A stretch of 64,000 bases of DNA. It comes from JAHEME01 sp034435035. GTDB taxonomy: Bacteria > Chloroflexota > Anaerolineae > Aggregatilineales > UBA3940. The DNA lies in the NCBI GenBank assembly GCA_034435035.1, contig DAOTXW010000081.1:1-64000 (forward strand), read 5' to 3'. Both the position numbers and the translations under genes were made by a program. Each line of letters begins with the position of its first letter. Position 1 is the stretch's first letter. The notes under the pieces were generated by a model, which was not told where the DNA came from, searched no databases, and saw only the letters and a list, made by a program, of their open reading frames with translations. This document shows, in pieces, positions 48,949 through 56,780 of the stretch.

Positions 48949-48986
48949 CCAGCCATGCAGCACCGTGCCGGATGGGGGAAGCAACA

Positions 48987-49166
48987 GTGGTTGACCTGAA
49001 GCAGATCCTTACCAACCGGGCTGCCCATTCAATTCCCAGCATGGAGAATGTCCGCGTCAGCCGGGACCCTGTCCATAAGACCGTCGGGGCGCTTAACCTG
49101 ATGGCAAACCTCGACCGACCGCCCGAAATGCGGGACCCCGCCCAGGATGCGGACGACGTGGGATGA
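48987..49166 (+). CDS. Small protein translationally coupled to AAC(3), function unknown
   Basis: 59 residues starting with GTG 48987, which has GGGGGAAG six to seven bases upstream; the stop TGA overlaps the ATG of the next gene (ATGA). The sequence begins VVDLKQILTNRAAHSIPSM and then ENVRVSRDPVHKTVGALNLM. It is hydrophilic with no membrane segment or known motif. An upstream in-frame ATG at 48972 lacks a ribosome site. Correct frame, site and overlap suggest a true gene. I recognise no family. Confidence 0.6.
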   Translation: MVDLKQILTNRAAHSIPSMENVRVSRDPVHKTVGALNLMANLDRPPEMRDPAQDADDVG

Positions 49167-49978
49167 CAGCTATGAAGCGTGAACTGACTGCCCGGGACAT
49201 CGAGATGCTGCTGCGCGATGGGCTGGGCCTGAACGGGCAGGACATCATCGCCCATGTCGATGCCAACGCCCTGGGGCCGGTTAAAGGCGGGCCGGCAGCG
49301 GCGCTGGCCGCTGTGCTGGCCGCTGCCGGCACCGTGGTGATGCCTGCCTTCACCTACCAGACTCAGGTGATCCCGCAGGTGGGGCCGGCCAACAATGCGA
49401 TCCCCTACGGGCAGGGCGATGCGCTCAACGCGCGCGCTGAGATCTTCCGCCCCGATCTGCCGGTCCATCCGGACTGCGGCGCGCTGGCTGAGCTGCTGCG
49501 GCAGGATACCGACAGCCTGCGCAGCACGCATCCGATCCTTTCGTTCGTGGCGCAGGGCCCGCACGCCCGCGAGGTGCTGGCCTCGCAAACCCGCGACAAT
49601 CCGCTCGGGCCTATCGCCTGGCTGGAGGCTCACGAAGGAGCGGTGCTGATGGTGGGCCTGGATCAGCGCCACAATGTCTCGCTTCAGCTGGCCGAGCAGC
49701 GAGCGGGTCGGCGCACCTTTGTGCGCTGGGCGCTGACCCCCGGCGACATCGAGGAACTGCACTACATCCCGGGGGATAAAGAGGGTTTCAATGCGATCTG
49801 GGCCGACCTGATGGAGTTCGCCGAGGTGGTTCAGATCGGGATGGCACGCTGCGAGCTGATCAGGCTGCCGGAGGCGCTGGCCTATGCCGAGCAGCGGCTG
49901 CGCCAGGACCCCAACTTCCTGCTGTGCGATAAACCCGGCTGTGCCTACTGTCGGGCGCGTGAGGTGCCGGGATACTGA
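49163..49978 (+). CDS. AAC(3)-family aminoglycoside N-acetyltransferase-like protein
   Basis: 271 residues of the antibiotic_NAT/YokD family, acetyl-CoA-dependent N-acetyltransferases. Family blocks: DIIAHVDANALGPVKGGP, TVVMPAFTYQTQ, RSTHPILSFVAQGPHARE (the conserved HP.lSf.A.G segment) and GAVLMVGLDQRHNVSLQLAEQ. It ends with a short cysteine tail (LLCDKPGCAYCRARE) not usual in the family. Many members do not act on aminoglycosides, so resistance should not be assumed. Coupled to the upstream 59-residue protein. Confidence 0.85.
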   Translation: MTAMKRELTARDIEMLLRDGLGLNGQDIIAHVDANALGPVKGGPAAALAAVLAAAGTVVMPAFTYQTQVIPQVGPANNAIPYGQGDALNARAEIFRPDLPVHPDCGALAELLRQDTDSLRSTHPILSFVAQGPHAREVLASQTRDNPLGPIAWLEAHEGAVLMVGLDQRHNVSLQLAEQRAGRRTFVRWALTPGDIEELHYIPGDKEGFNAIWADLMEFAEVVQIGMARCELIRLPEALAYAEQRLRQDPNFLLCDKPGCAYCRAREVPGY

Positions 49979-49988
49979 GGCGCTGCTT

Positions 49989-51236
49989 TCAGATGAGTGC
50001 CTGCTCGCTGTCCTCAGCAGACTGATCGTCGATGATCACGCGGGCGTGCTCCAGCAGCACGCGCCGCCTTTCCAGGCCGGTATCGCGCGATATCAGGTAG
50101 CGGTCGATCATCTCCAGCGGGCTGAGCCCTTCCGGACGCTCCACCCCCAGACGTGTGCGGGCCGGGTAATCGATCTCGCGCTGGATGGCGGCGATGAAAG
50201 CGCCGTGCTCCAGCGCCTTCTCGATATCCCGGTCGCGGATCAGCGGCTCGTTTTCGGGCGTGGCGGTGATGATGACCCGCACCACGGCATCAGCCACATC
50301 ATACAGCGCCACGGTCCGCAGGATCTCATCCATCGGGTCAGACAGCCTGCGCACATCGACACGGATGGTGACGAACGGCCGGCTGGGCAGAGTGACGAAC
50401 TGGTAGGTGGTCCCGCCGCGGAGCAGCTCGACCCAGCAGAAGCCCTTCGGATCGCCCTCCTCCCCGAAATCGATGCGCTCGATGCTGCCGCTGTAGACAA
50501 CCGGCGGATAATGGCCCTGGTTCATATCCTGATGGAAGTGGATGTGCCCCAGCGCCACATAGTCCCAGGCCGGGTCGGCCAGCGTGCTGGTCAGTGCAGC
50601 CACGTCACGGCCCAGCATTACGCTGCGCTCGGAGCCGAGGCGAGCGCCCTGAACCGTGAAATGCCCCGTCAGTACAGCAGGCACAGCCGGATCAACCTCA
50701 GCAGCCAGGCTGCGGATGATCACATCCAGGCGCTCGCGCAGCAGCAGATCAATGCCGCCTATGCCCCGCCCGGCGGCTTCATCGGCCAGCAAGCGCTGGC
50801 GCACCGGGTAGGGGACGGTGGCGACCTGCAGGGGGCCGCGGCGGGTCTCGATCCGGTGGAGGCGGTCGCCGCGCCCGACAATCACATTATCGACCCCCAG
50901 GGTATGAAAAATCTCGATGCTGGAAGCCTTCTGAGCCATAGCCGGAATGTCATGGTTGCCCACCAGCAGTATGACCGGGCAGCGCGCTGCCAGCCGCTTG
51001 ATACGCCGTGCAAACTCGCGCTGGTAGGTCGGGCTGGGCGTGCTGGATTTGAAGGCATCCCCGGCGAAGATCACGACATCGGCCTCATTGGCCTCGGCAT
51101 ACTCGCAGATGTCGTTCAGGCGGTACAGGAAGTCCATCACCCGGCTGCTGATGCCGGTCGAGGGATCGACCTTTCCGTAGTTTTCTATGCCGATGTGGGT
51201 ATCGGCGAAATGCAGCAGGCGGATCGGATCGGGCAC
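49989..51236 (-). CDS. sbcD: DNA repair exonuclease SbcD/Mre11-family
   Basis: 415-residue calcineurin-like phosphoesterase. All metal-binding motifs are present: LLHFADTHIG, VIFAGDAF, VILLVGNHD, VLTGHFTV and YVALGHIHFHQ. Mre11 family enzymes process hairpin and blocked double-strand ends with the ATPase SbcC/Rad50. No sbcC is adjacent, which is unusual; it must be elsewhere or the protein acts alone. GTG start at 51236 with AAGGAAG upstream. A hairpin at 51258-51285 separates it from the upstream gene. Confidence 0.9.
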   Translation of the reverse strand: MPDPIRLLHFADTHIGIENYGKVDPSTGISSRVMDFLYRLNDICEYAEANEADVVIFAGDAFKSSTPSPTYQREFARRIKRLAARCPVILLVGNHDIPAMAQKASSIEIFHTLGVDNVIVGRGDRLHRIETRRGPLQVATVPYPVRQRLLADEAAGRGIGGIDLLLRERLDVIIRSLAAEVDPAVPAVLTGHFTVQGARLGSERSVMLGRDVAALTSTLADPAWDYVALGHIHFHQDMNQGHYPPVVYSGSIERIDFGEEGDPKGFCWVELLRGGTTYQFVTLPSRPFVTIRVDVRRLSDPMDEILRTVALYDVADAVVRVIITATPENEPLIRDRDIEKALEHGAFIAAIQREIDYPARTRLGVERPEGLSPLEMIDRYLISRDTGLERRRVLLEHARVIIDDQSAEDSEQALI

Positions 51237-51257
51237 AGGCGCTTCCTTGAAACGAGA

Positions 51258-51285
51258 GCTGCCTCTCCGGGGCGGGAGAGGCAGC
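51258..51285 (-). terminator. Hairpin between LURP-one-like gene and sbcD
   Basis: Perfect 11-base stem GCTGCCTCTCC/GGAGAGGCAGC, six-base loop; on the minus strand it is followed by TCTCGTTTC. Likely ends the upstream LURP-one-like message. Confidence 0.5.
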
Positions 51286-51300
51286 CAGACAGGCAGTCGA

Positions 51301-51900
51301 TCAGCCGCGCTGGCGCTCCAGCAGCACCATCATCAGCAGGCTGAGGATCATGCGAGTTTCCTCAGCCGCATCGACCGGCTCGGCAAGGCGGGTCACCTCG
51401 AACTTGCCTTCGAAGAAGGCAGGCTTCTTGGTCAGGCGCAGCACGGGCGTCTCGCTGCCGCTGCGGTACAGCGTATAGCTGGGGTGGAACAGATAGCCAG
51501 CGAAAGCGCCCGCAATCGGGATCGACTCCAGCAGGATGTCGGCGACGCGGATCCAGCCGTTATCTTCCTTGATATGCGCCACGATGCTGCCGGCCGGATC
51601 CATGATGTTGTAGCTGGCCTTGAAGATCGAGCGCATACCCTCGCGCTTGACGCTGCCCAGGCCGGTCCCCATCGAGTCCGTGAAGGCGTAGTTAGCCGAG
51701 AAATCAAAGATACGATCGGCCTTGATGTTGTACAGCTGCTGGCTCTTGCGCGAATCGGAAAAGACGTTCACATCTTCTTTGAGCTTGAGCGCCTTCTGGT
51801 GCACAAACAGCACTTCGCTGCCGGTGGCGTCGTGAATGCGGACCTGCGGCCCGAAGGCGATCAGCTTAAACGACAGAGTCAACGGGTACTGTAGCTGCAT
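51301..51900 (-). CDS. LURP-one-related (Tubby C-terminal-like) protein
   Basis: 199 residues. Beta-barrel protein of the LURP-one/scramblase superfamily, for which lipid binding has been proposed. Visible pattern: LSFKLIAFGPQVRIHDATGSEVLFVHQKALKLKEDVNVFSD, then YNIKADRIFDFSANYAFTD and repeated beta hairpins ending with LFHPSYTLYRSGSETPVLRL. No catalytic residues are recognised. Start MQLQYPLTLSF (51900); longer forms add unrelated residues. Follows the DUF3054 gene by 60 bases on the minus strand. Confidence 0.82.
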   Translation of the reverse strand: MQLQYPLTLSFKLIAFGPQVRIHDATGSEVLFVHQKALKLKEDVNVFSDSRKSQQLYNIKADRIFDFSANYAFTDSMGTGLGSVKREGMRSIFKASYNIMDPAGSIVAHIKEDNGWIRVADILLESIPIAGAFAGYLFHPSYTLYRSGSETPVLRLTKKPAFFEGKFEVTRLAEPVDAAEETRMILSLLMMVLLERQRG

Positions 51901-51960
51901 GGATGATGCCCTCCCCTGGCATGGCGGATAAGATGCCCAGCGGCGACAGTTATACACCCA

Positions 51961-52419
51961 TCAGGGCAGTTCGGGCCACCACGCACGCCGCACCCGCGAC
52001 CAGATCAGCCGCCAGACGACCAGCATCAGGGAGCTGACCGCGGTCGTGACCAGCCAGAACACCGGCTCAGCCGGCCAGCGCCCACGTCCCAGTGACCAGA
52101 ATGCCACGCCCAGCGGACCCGCGATGACCGCCGCGGCCAGAGTCCTGAGCAGCACACGCCGGGCCGGGAACAGAGCGGTGCCGCGATAGGTGCCCGCCGC
52201 TGCGCCGACCGCCAGCCAGGCCAGCATGAACGGGGCCGCCGTGTTCACCACCACGCGGATCGGCTCGCCGGCCAGCAGCCCGTGACGAGCCTCGCCCCAG
52301 AACGCAAACAGCAGAAGCGCGATGATATCGCCGATGAACAGGACGATCAGCTCCCAGCGAGGAAGCCAGTCCAGCGAACGGGGAGGCACAACAGGTGGAG
52401 TCGGTACGCTGGTATCCAT
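51961..52419 (-). CDS. DUF3054-like small membrane protein
   Basis: 152 residues with four transmembrane helices: IVLFIGDIIALLLFAFWG, TAAPFMLAWLAVGAAAG, TLAAAVIAGPLGVAFWS and PVFWLVTTAVSSLMLVVWRL. The early Asp in a helix followed by E-RHG (FWGEARHGLL) matches DUF3054, a family of unknown function. A TATACT at 52428-52433 on the minus strand places the predicted transcript start within two to three bases of the ATG, another possible leaderless gene. Confidence 0.8.
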   Translation of the reverse strand: MDTSVPTPPVVPPRSLDWLPRWELIVLFIGDIIALLLFAFWGEARHGLLAGEPIRVVVNTAAPFMLAWLAVGAAAGTYRGTALFPARRVLLRTLAAAVIAGPLGVAFWSLGRGRWPAEPVFWLVTTAVSSLMLVVWRLIWSRVRRAWWPELP

Positions 52420-52427
52420 AGGTACAA

Positions 52428-52433
52428 AGTATA
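52428..52433 (-). promoter_or_regulatory. -10 of a near-leaderless DUF3054 transcript
   Basis: Minus strand TATACT, eight bases before the ATG at 52419. No Shine-Dalgarno is present. Confidence 0.45.
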
Positions 52434-52582
52434 CCACATACCGGGCCGCACCGGGCGCTATCGGCATGCCTGTCACGATCATGGCAGCCCTCCGCTGGGC
52501 CGCTGTTCTGTTCAGAATTTAATCACCAATTAATACATCCTTAACCCGAGACCGTCACCATCCATGCAAAGGATGGTGATGC

Positions 52583-53323
52583 ATGAATCTCGACGATCTG
52601 ACCGTGATCGTTCCCACACGCAACGAGGCGCAGAATGTGCACGGCTTTCTGGGTTCGTTGGCCCGGGAGGTCCAGTTGATCGTGGTGGACTCCAGCGATG
52701 ATAACACGTGTGAAGTGATCGAAGCGCACAGGCCCGACCACACCCTGATACTGCGCCACCCCGTGAATGTGACGCATGCCCGCCAGATCGGCGCAGAAGC
52801 GGCGCAGACACAGTGGCTGCTCTTCACCGACTCGGATGTGGTGTTCAGCCCCGGATACTTCGAGCGGATTGGGGCCTATACGGGGCCGCTCACCTATGGC
52901 CCCAAACTCAGCATTGACGAATACACCAGCTACTATCGCTGGATGTCACGCATGATGGACTGGTCAAACCGGATTGGCATCCCGGCGGCCTCCGGGTCCA
53001 ACCTGATCATCCGGCGTGATGCATTTATCGCAAGCGGCGGCTTCGATCTCAGGCTGTCCTGCAATGAAGACTCGGAGATCGCCTGGCGGGTTAAGCGCCA
53101 CGGGTACCAGTCTGTATTTGCGCCCGATCTTATAGTCTACGCATCCGACCACCGCCGCCTGCGTCAGGGGGTTGCTCGCAAGACCTTCCACTCACTGATC
53201 CGCTGCAGCCTGCTGTTCTCAAATCTGATGCCTGAGCGGTGGCGAATGAGCGACTGGGGATATTGGAAAGCCACCCGATCAAGCCTTCTGCCTCACGGCC
53301 AACCAGGATGGGACAAGCGATGA
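52583..53323 (+). CDS. Family 2 glycosyltransferase
   Basis: 246 residues. GT-A fold: LTVIVPTRNEAQNVHGFLGSL at the N-terminus, VVDSSDDNTCEVIE, WLLFTDSDVVFSP (the metal-binding DxD is TDSD), and CNEDSEIAWRVKRHGYQ. No C-terminal membrane region. Site AAGGATGGTG precedes the ATG. The stop overlaps the ATG of the next gene. By eye the codon use is less GC-rich than the rest of the window (TTATAGTC, AAACTC). Confidence 0.9.
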   Translation: MNLDDLTVIVPTRNEAQNVHGFLGSLAREVQLIVVDSSDDNTCEVIEAHRPDHTLILRHPVNVTHARQIGAEAAQTQWLLFTDSDVVFSPGYFERIGAYTGPLTYGPKLSIDEYTSYYRWMSRMMDWSNRIGIPAASGSNLIIRRDAFIASGGFDLRLSCNEDSEIAWRVKRHGYQSVFAPDLIVYASDHRRLRQGVARKTFHSLIRCSLLFSNLMPERWRMSDWGYWKATRSSLLPHGQPGWDKR

Positions 53324-54471
53324 GGATCGCCTTCTTCACCGAGACATTCCTGCCGAAGATTGACGGAATTGTCAACACGCTCTGCCACTTACTCCGCTAC
53401 CTGGAGGCCCATGGCCACGAGGCAATGGTCATCGCTCCCGAGGGCGGGCCGCTGCACTATGCCGGCGCCAAGATAATCGGCCTGCCGGGGTACCCATTCC
53501 CCCTGTACCCGGAACTGAAACTGGTGCCGCCCTATGTAGATGTTGAGCACTCACTCAGGTCATTCAGGCCCGATCTGATTCATGTGGTCAACCCGATATC
53601 TCTTGGGCTGGTGGGGATTCGCCATGCACGGCAGCTCGGGCTGCCTGTCGTCGCCTCATATCACACAGATATCCCGGGGTTTGCGCAGCGCTGGGGCCTT
53701 CAACTATTTGTCGAGCCTCTGTGGGCCTATCTGCGCTGGATTCACGATCAGGCTGATCTGAACCTCTGCCCATCTCAGGCTACGCTCCGTGACCTGGCCG
53801 CGCGAGGATTTGAGCGGCTGCAGGTCTGGACGCGTGGCGTTGACTCGCAAACCTTCCACCCCATGCATCGCAGCGAGGAATGGCGCTGGAGGCTTACCGA
53901 TGGACATCCCGGCGCACCACTGCTTCTCTATGTAGGCCGGGTGACCCCGGAGAAGCGCATCGAGTGGATCAGGGACGTTCTGGAGGCTATCCCGGGAGCA
54001 CGCCTGGCCGTGGTGGGCGACGGCCCGCACCGACCTCAGCTTGAAATGCATTTCGCCGGGACGCCCACCGTATTTACGGGCTATCTGTCAGGCCAGGACC
54101 TCGCCCGGGCCTATGCATCCGCAGATATTTTCATCTTTCCGGCAGCCAATGAAACGTTCGGGAATGTCGTTCTGGAAGCCATGGCCTCCGGGCTGGCAGT
54201 TGTTGCCGCCAATTTAGGCGGCCCGGTCGGGATCATCAAACAGCAGGTCACCGGCCTGCTGTTTGAGCCGGAGGATCGCTGCGATCTGGTTCGCAAGACG
54301 CTTTCACTGACAACGAATCAGGACTTCGCCAATCAGTTGAGATATGCCGCGCGGCAGGCCGCCCTCGACATGACCTGGAACGCCGTGTTTGACCAGCTGA
54401 TTCTTCAGTATGAAACCCTGTCTGCGCCCACACCCATCTGGGAGATCGAGGCCGGGAAGTTTGCTGCCTGA
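53320..54471 (+). CDS. Family 4 glycosyltransferase (glycolipid type)
   Basis: 383 residues. Begins MRIAFFTETFLPKIDGIVNT, the start pattern of mannosyl-, glucosyl- or sulfoquinovosyl-transferases that act on diacylglycerol or other lipids. Then LPVVASYHTDIPGFAQRWG, LLLYVGRVTPEKRIEW and NETFGNVVLEAMASGLAVVAA with both donor-binding Glu residues. ATG 53320 overlaps the TGA of the GT2 gene. The pair probably makes a glycolipid; the exact product cannot be told. Confidence 0.9.
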   Translation: MRIAFFTETFLPKIDGIVNTLCHLLRYLEAHGHEAMVIAPEGGPLHYAGAKIIGLPGYPFPLYPELKLVPPYVDVEHSLRSFRPDLIHVVNPISLGLVGIRHARQLGLPVVASYHTDIPGFAQRWGLQLFVEPLWAYLRWIHDQADLNLCPSQATLRDLAARGFERLQVWTRGVDSQTFHPMHRSEEWRWRLTDGHPGAPLLLYVGRVTPEKRIEWIRDVLEAIPGARLAVVGDGPHRPQLEMHFAGTPTVFTGYLSGQDLARAYASADIFIFPAANETFGNVVLEAMASGLAVVAANLGGPVGIIKQQVTGLLFEPEDRCDLVRKTLSLTTNQDFANQLRYAARQAALDMTWNAVFDQLILQYETLSAPTPIWEIEAGKFAA

Positions 54472-54584
54472 GAAACTACCCGATTTGAACCGCTCTTAAT
54501 CATCTAATAATTCCTGCTTAATGAACGCATTGTATCCTGACCCATGCCGTATAACGCACACCACCAGCCGCCAGGAGGGGTCTC

Positions 54585-54761
54585 ATGGACAAGTCGCTGC
54601 GTTTCAATGGTCCCGACGAAGAGCAGGAAGAGATGTCAGAGGAGGACGTCGAGTCCACCAGTGAGATGGTAGAGGATGCTGCGGAACCGGCCGGCGAGAT
54701 GGTTGAGCAGTCTGATGAGGCAATCGCTGAGGGCGAAGCCGAAGAAGAAGCTGCTGAATAG
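54585..54761 (+). CDS. Small acidic protein, function unknown
   Basis: 58 residues, shorter than most gene finders accept, but with an excellent ribosome site (AGGAGG eight to nine bases before ATG 54585). Composition is extreme: 24 of 58 residues are Asp or Glu and only two are basic. It starts MDKSLRFNGPDEEQEEMSEE and ends EGEAEEEAAE. No membrane segment, Cys or motif. It could be an intrinsically disordered binding or chaperone-like protein. It stands alone after the glycosyltransferase pair, so it is not clearly coupled. Confidence 0.6.
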   Translation: MDKSLRFNGPDEEQEEMSEEDVESTSEMVEDAAEPAGEMVEQSDEAIAEGEAEEEAAE

Positions 54762-54892
54762 GGTGGGAGCTTTTCGAGCCAGGGCGGGTCGAGCGATCGG
54801 CCCGCGTTTGATTCTGCGCCCTCTTTCGAATCATCTGCAAACTTCCTGCGCATGAAATTGCATCGCTGATGGACCGGGACAGAGTCCGGCGC

Positions 54893-54920
54893 TTGACAGC
54901 CCCGCAAAGTTGGATACTAT
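54893..54920 (+). promoter_or_regulatory. Promoter of the cupin/amine gene cluster
   Basis: Perfect -35 TTGACA (54893-54898), 16-base spacer, TACTAT (54915-54920). Predicted leader of about 60 bases before the cupin ATG at 54987. Nothing else is visible in 54762-54892. Confidence 0.6.
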
Positions 54921-54986
54921 CCTCCCGAAGGCCCGTGACGGAGAGCGCGGCGCAGGGCTTCATGAGTGAGCCGCCGAAGGTGAGCC

Positions 54987-55316
54987 ATGGACGCCTATGA
55001 ACTGGCAGACCTGCAGGAGCGCCAGCGTGACGGCAGGCGCCCTTACCTTGAGTTCCTGCGTGTACCGGCGCTCAGCGGCGGGCTGTACGCTCTGGCTGCG
55101 GGATCGGCGGACGACCAGCAGCCTCATTCCGAAGATGAAGTCTATGTGGTGATGGCCGGGCGAGCGACCATCCGGGTGGCGGATCAGGACCGGCCGGTGG
55201 GCCCCGGCAGCGTGATCTACGTGGCGGCGGGTGTTGAGCACCGCTTCCACCACATTGTCGAAGATCTGAGCGTGCTGGTCTTCTTCGCCCCGGCGGAGTA
55301 CTCGCAGGCCGGGTGA
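54987..55316 (+). CDS. Cupin-domain protein
   Basis: 109-residue single-domain cupin_2. Metal-site positions: PHSEDEVYVVMAGRATIRVAD (first motif with His and Glu) and GSVIYVAAGVEHRFHHIVEDL (second motif with His). Such proteins bind a metal and a small ligand; roles range from isomerase to sensor. It is first in the plus-strand run that leads into the GcvT-like gene 33 bases downstream. Confidence 0.88.
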   Translation: MDAYELADLQERQRDGRRPYLEFLRVPALSGGLYALAAGSADDQQPHSEDEVYVVMAGRATIRVADQDRPVGPGSVIYVAAGVEHRFHHIVEDLSVLVFFAPAEYSQAG

Positions 55317-55349
55317 CAGGCTGGTGAGATCGAAACAGAGGCGCTGCTT

Positions 55350-56552
55350 ATGCTCCGAACAACTCCTTTTCATTCCCGCACCGCCGCGTTGTGCGAGGCG
55401 CAGAACTGGCGGCGCTGGGCCGGCTATCTGGTCGCCGGCTCCTACGAGCTGACGCATGAACGTGAGTACTGGGCCATCCGCAGCTCAGCGGCATTGCTCG
55501 ATGTCACGCCGCTGTTCAAATACCGCATCAGCGGCCCGGATGCCCTGCGGCTCATGAACCGCATTGTCACCCGCGATGTGGCGCGGTGCGCGGTCGGGCA
55601 GGTCCTGTACACGCCATGGTGCGACGAGGCTGGCAAGATCATCGACGACGGCACGCTGCACCGGCTGGACGAGTCTACGTTCCGCCTCACCGCCGCCGAT
55701 CCCTCGCTGCGCTGGCTGCTGGATAACGCCTTTGGCCTCGATGTCGAGATCGCAGACGAATCCGACTCCATCGCCGCCCTGGCGCTGCAGGGGCCGACCT
55801 CGCGGGACATCCTCAAACGGATCAGCCGCGGCATCGACCTGGACAGCCTGCGCTATTACCGGCTGGCGCATGGCGAGGTCGCCGGCGTGCCGGCGACGAT
55901 CTCGCGCACGGGCTACACCGGCGATCTGGGCTACGAGATCTGGATCGATGCGGCGGACGCGGAAACGGTCTGGGATGCCCTGATGGCGGCGGGCAGCGGC
56001 TATCAGATCACCCCGGCGGGCATTCTGGCGCTGGACATCGCCCGCGTCGAGGCCGGGATGCCGATGATCGAGGTTGACTACGTATCCTCACGCCATGCGG
56101 TGATCGAAGCCCAGAAATCCACCCCCTACGAGATGGGGCTGGGCTGGGCGGTTTCGTTCGACAAAGGCAGCTTCATCGGGCGGCGTGCGCTGCTGGCCGA
56201 AAGCCAGCGCCCACCGGAGTGGCGTTTTGTGGGCGTGGAGATGGACTGGCCTTCACTGGAGAAGGTCTTTGCCGAATTCGGCCTGCCGCCCCGTGTCAGC
56301 GCCACCACCTGGCGCACCAGCATTCCCCTGTACGTTGAGGGGGAGCAGATAGGCTATGGCTCCAGCGGGTGCTGGTCGCCGCTGCTCAAGAAAAACATTG
56401 CGCTGGCGCACGTAAGGGCAGAATTCGCCGCGCCGGGCACGCCGGTTGAGATGGAGATCACGGTGGAACACCGGCGCCGCACGGCGTCCGCTACGATCGT
56501 CCGGACGCCGTTCTTCGACCCGCCGCGCAAGCGCAGCGCAGCACAGCCTTGA
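55350..56552 (+). CDS. Aminomethyltransferase (GcvT)-family folate enzyme
   Basis: 400 residues, longer than GcvT of the glycine cleavage system (about 365). Visible folate-binding blocks: ALLDVTPLFKYRISGPDALRLMNRIVTRDV, YTPWCDEAGKIIDDGTLHRL, ALQGPTSRDIL and the signature SRTGYTGDLGYEIW, then C-terminal GCV_T_C barrel MGLGWAVSFDKGSFIGRRALL. No gcvH or gcvP is nearby, so it more likely demethylates an N-methyl or sulfonium compound, as in dimethylglycine, sarcosine or DMSP demethylases, passing one carbon to tetrahydrofolate. Followed by a decayed GNAT gene and two FAD enzymes. Confidence 0.88.
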   Translation: MLRTTPFHSRTAALCEAQNWRRWAGYLVAGSYELTHEREYWAIRSSAALLDVTPLFKYRISGPDALRLMNRIVTRDVARCAVGQVLYTPWCDEAGKIIDDGTLHRLDESTFRLTAADPSLRWLLDNAFGLDVEIADESDSIAALALQGPTSRDILKRISRGIDLDSLRYYRLAHGEVAGVPATISRTGYTGDLGYEIWIDAADAETVWDALMAAGSGYQITPAGILALDIARVEAGMPMIEVDYVSSRHAVIEAQKSTPYEMGLGWAVSFDKGSFIGRRALLAESQRPPEWRFVGVEMDWPSLEKVFAEFGLPPRVSATTWRTSIPLYVEGEQIGYGSSGCWSPLLKKNIALAHVRAEFAAPGTPVEMEITVEHRRRTASATIVRTPFFDPPRKRSAAQP

Positions 56553-56609
56553 TCATCTACCCCGCCACGCTGGATGGTCCGCCCATCCTGATCGAGCACC
56601 GCCGCCGAG

Positions 56610-56761
56610 CGCCGGCTGATGGAAGAACGGCCCGGCTGGTGCAGACAGAACGGCGTAAGGCTGGTCAGGCTCAACCCCAGCGAGGGGGGCCGCCCTCTGT
56701 ACAGATCGCTGGGTTTTGAGGGCAGCGGCACATGGTGCTGTACGTGAAACCACGGGATTGA
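56610..56761 (+). pseudogene. Remnant of a GNAT acetyltransferase gene
   Basis: One frame reads RLMEERPGWCRQNGVRLVRL then NPSEGGRPLYRSLGF, the typical C-terminal GNAT pattern (A-S-x-x-GRPLYESLGF). Right after GF the frame must shift to give HMVLYVKPRD, the usual final strand of the same family, before the TGA at 56759-56761. The N-terminal two-thirds are missing. I read this as the 3' end of a frameshifted acetyltransferase gene; it fills the gap 56553-56780. Confidence 0.6.
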
Positions 56762-56780
56762 TCCTACAAGCAGGGATACT

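Noticed and set aside
49163..49978. Reading the AAC(3)-family gene as an antibiotic-resistance determinant
   Set aside because: Family similarity only; many chromosomal members have other or unknown substrates and there is no mobile element nearby.
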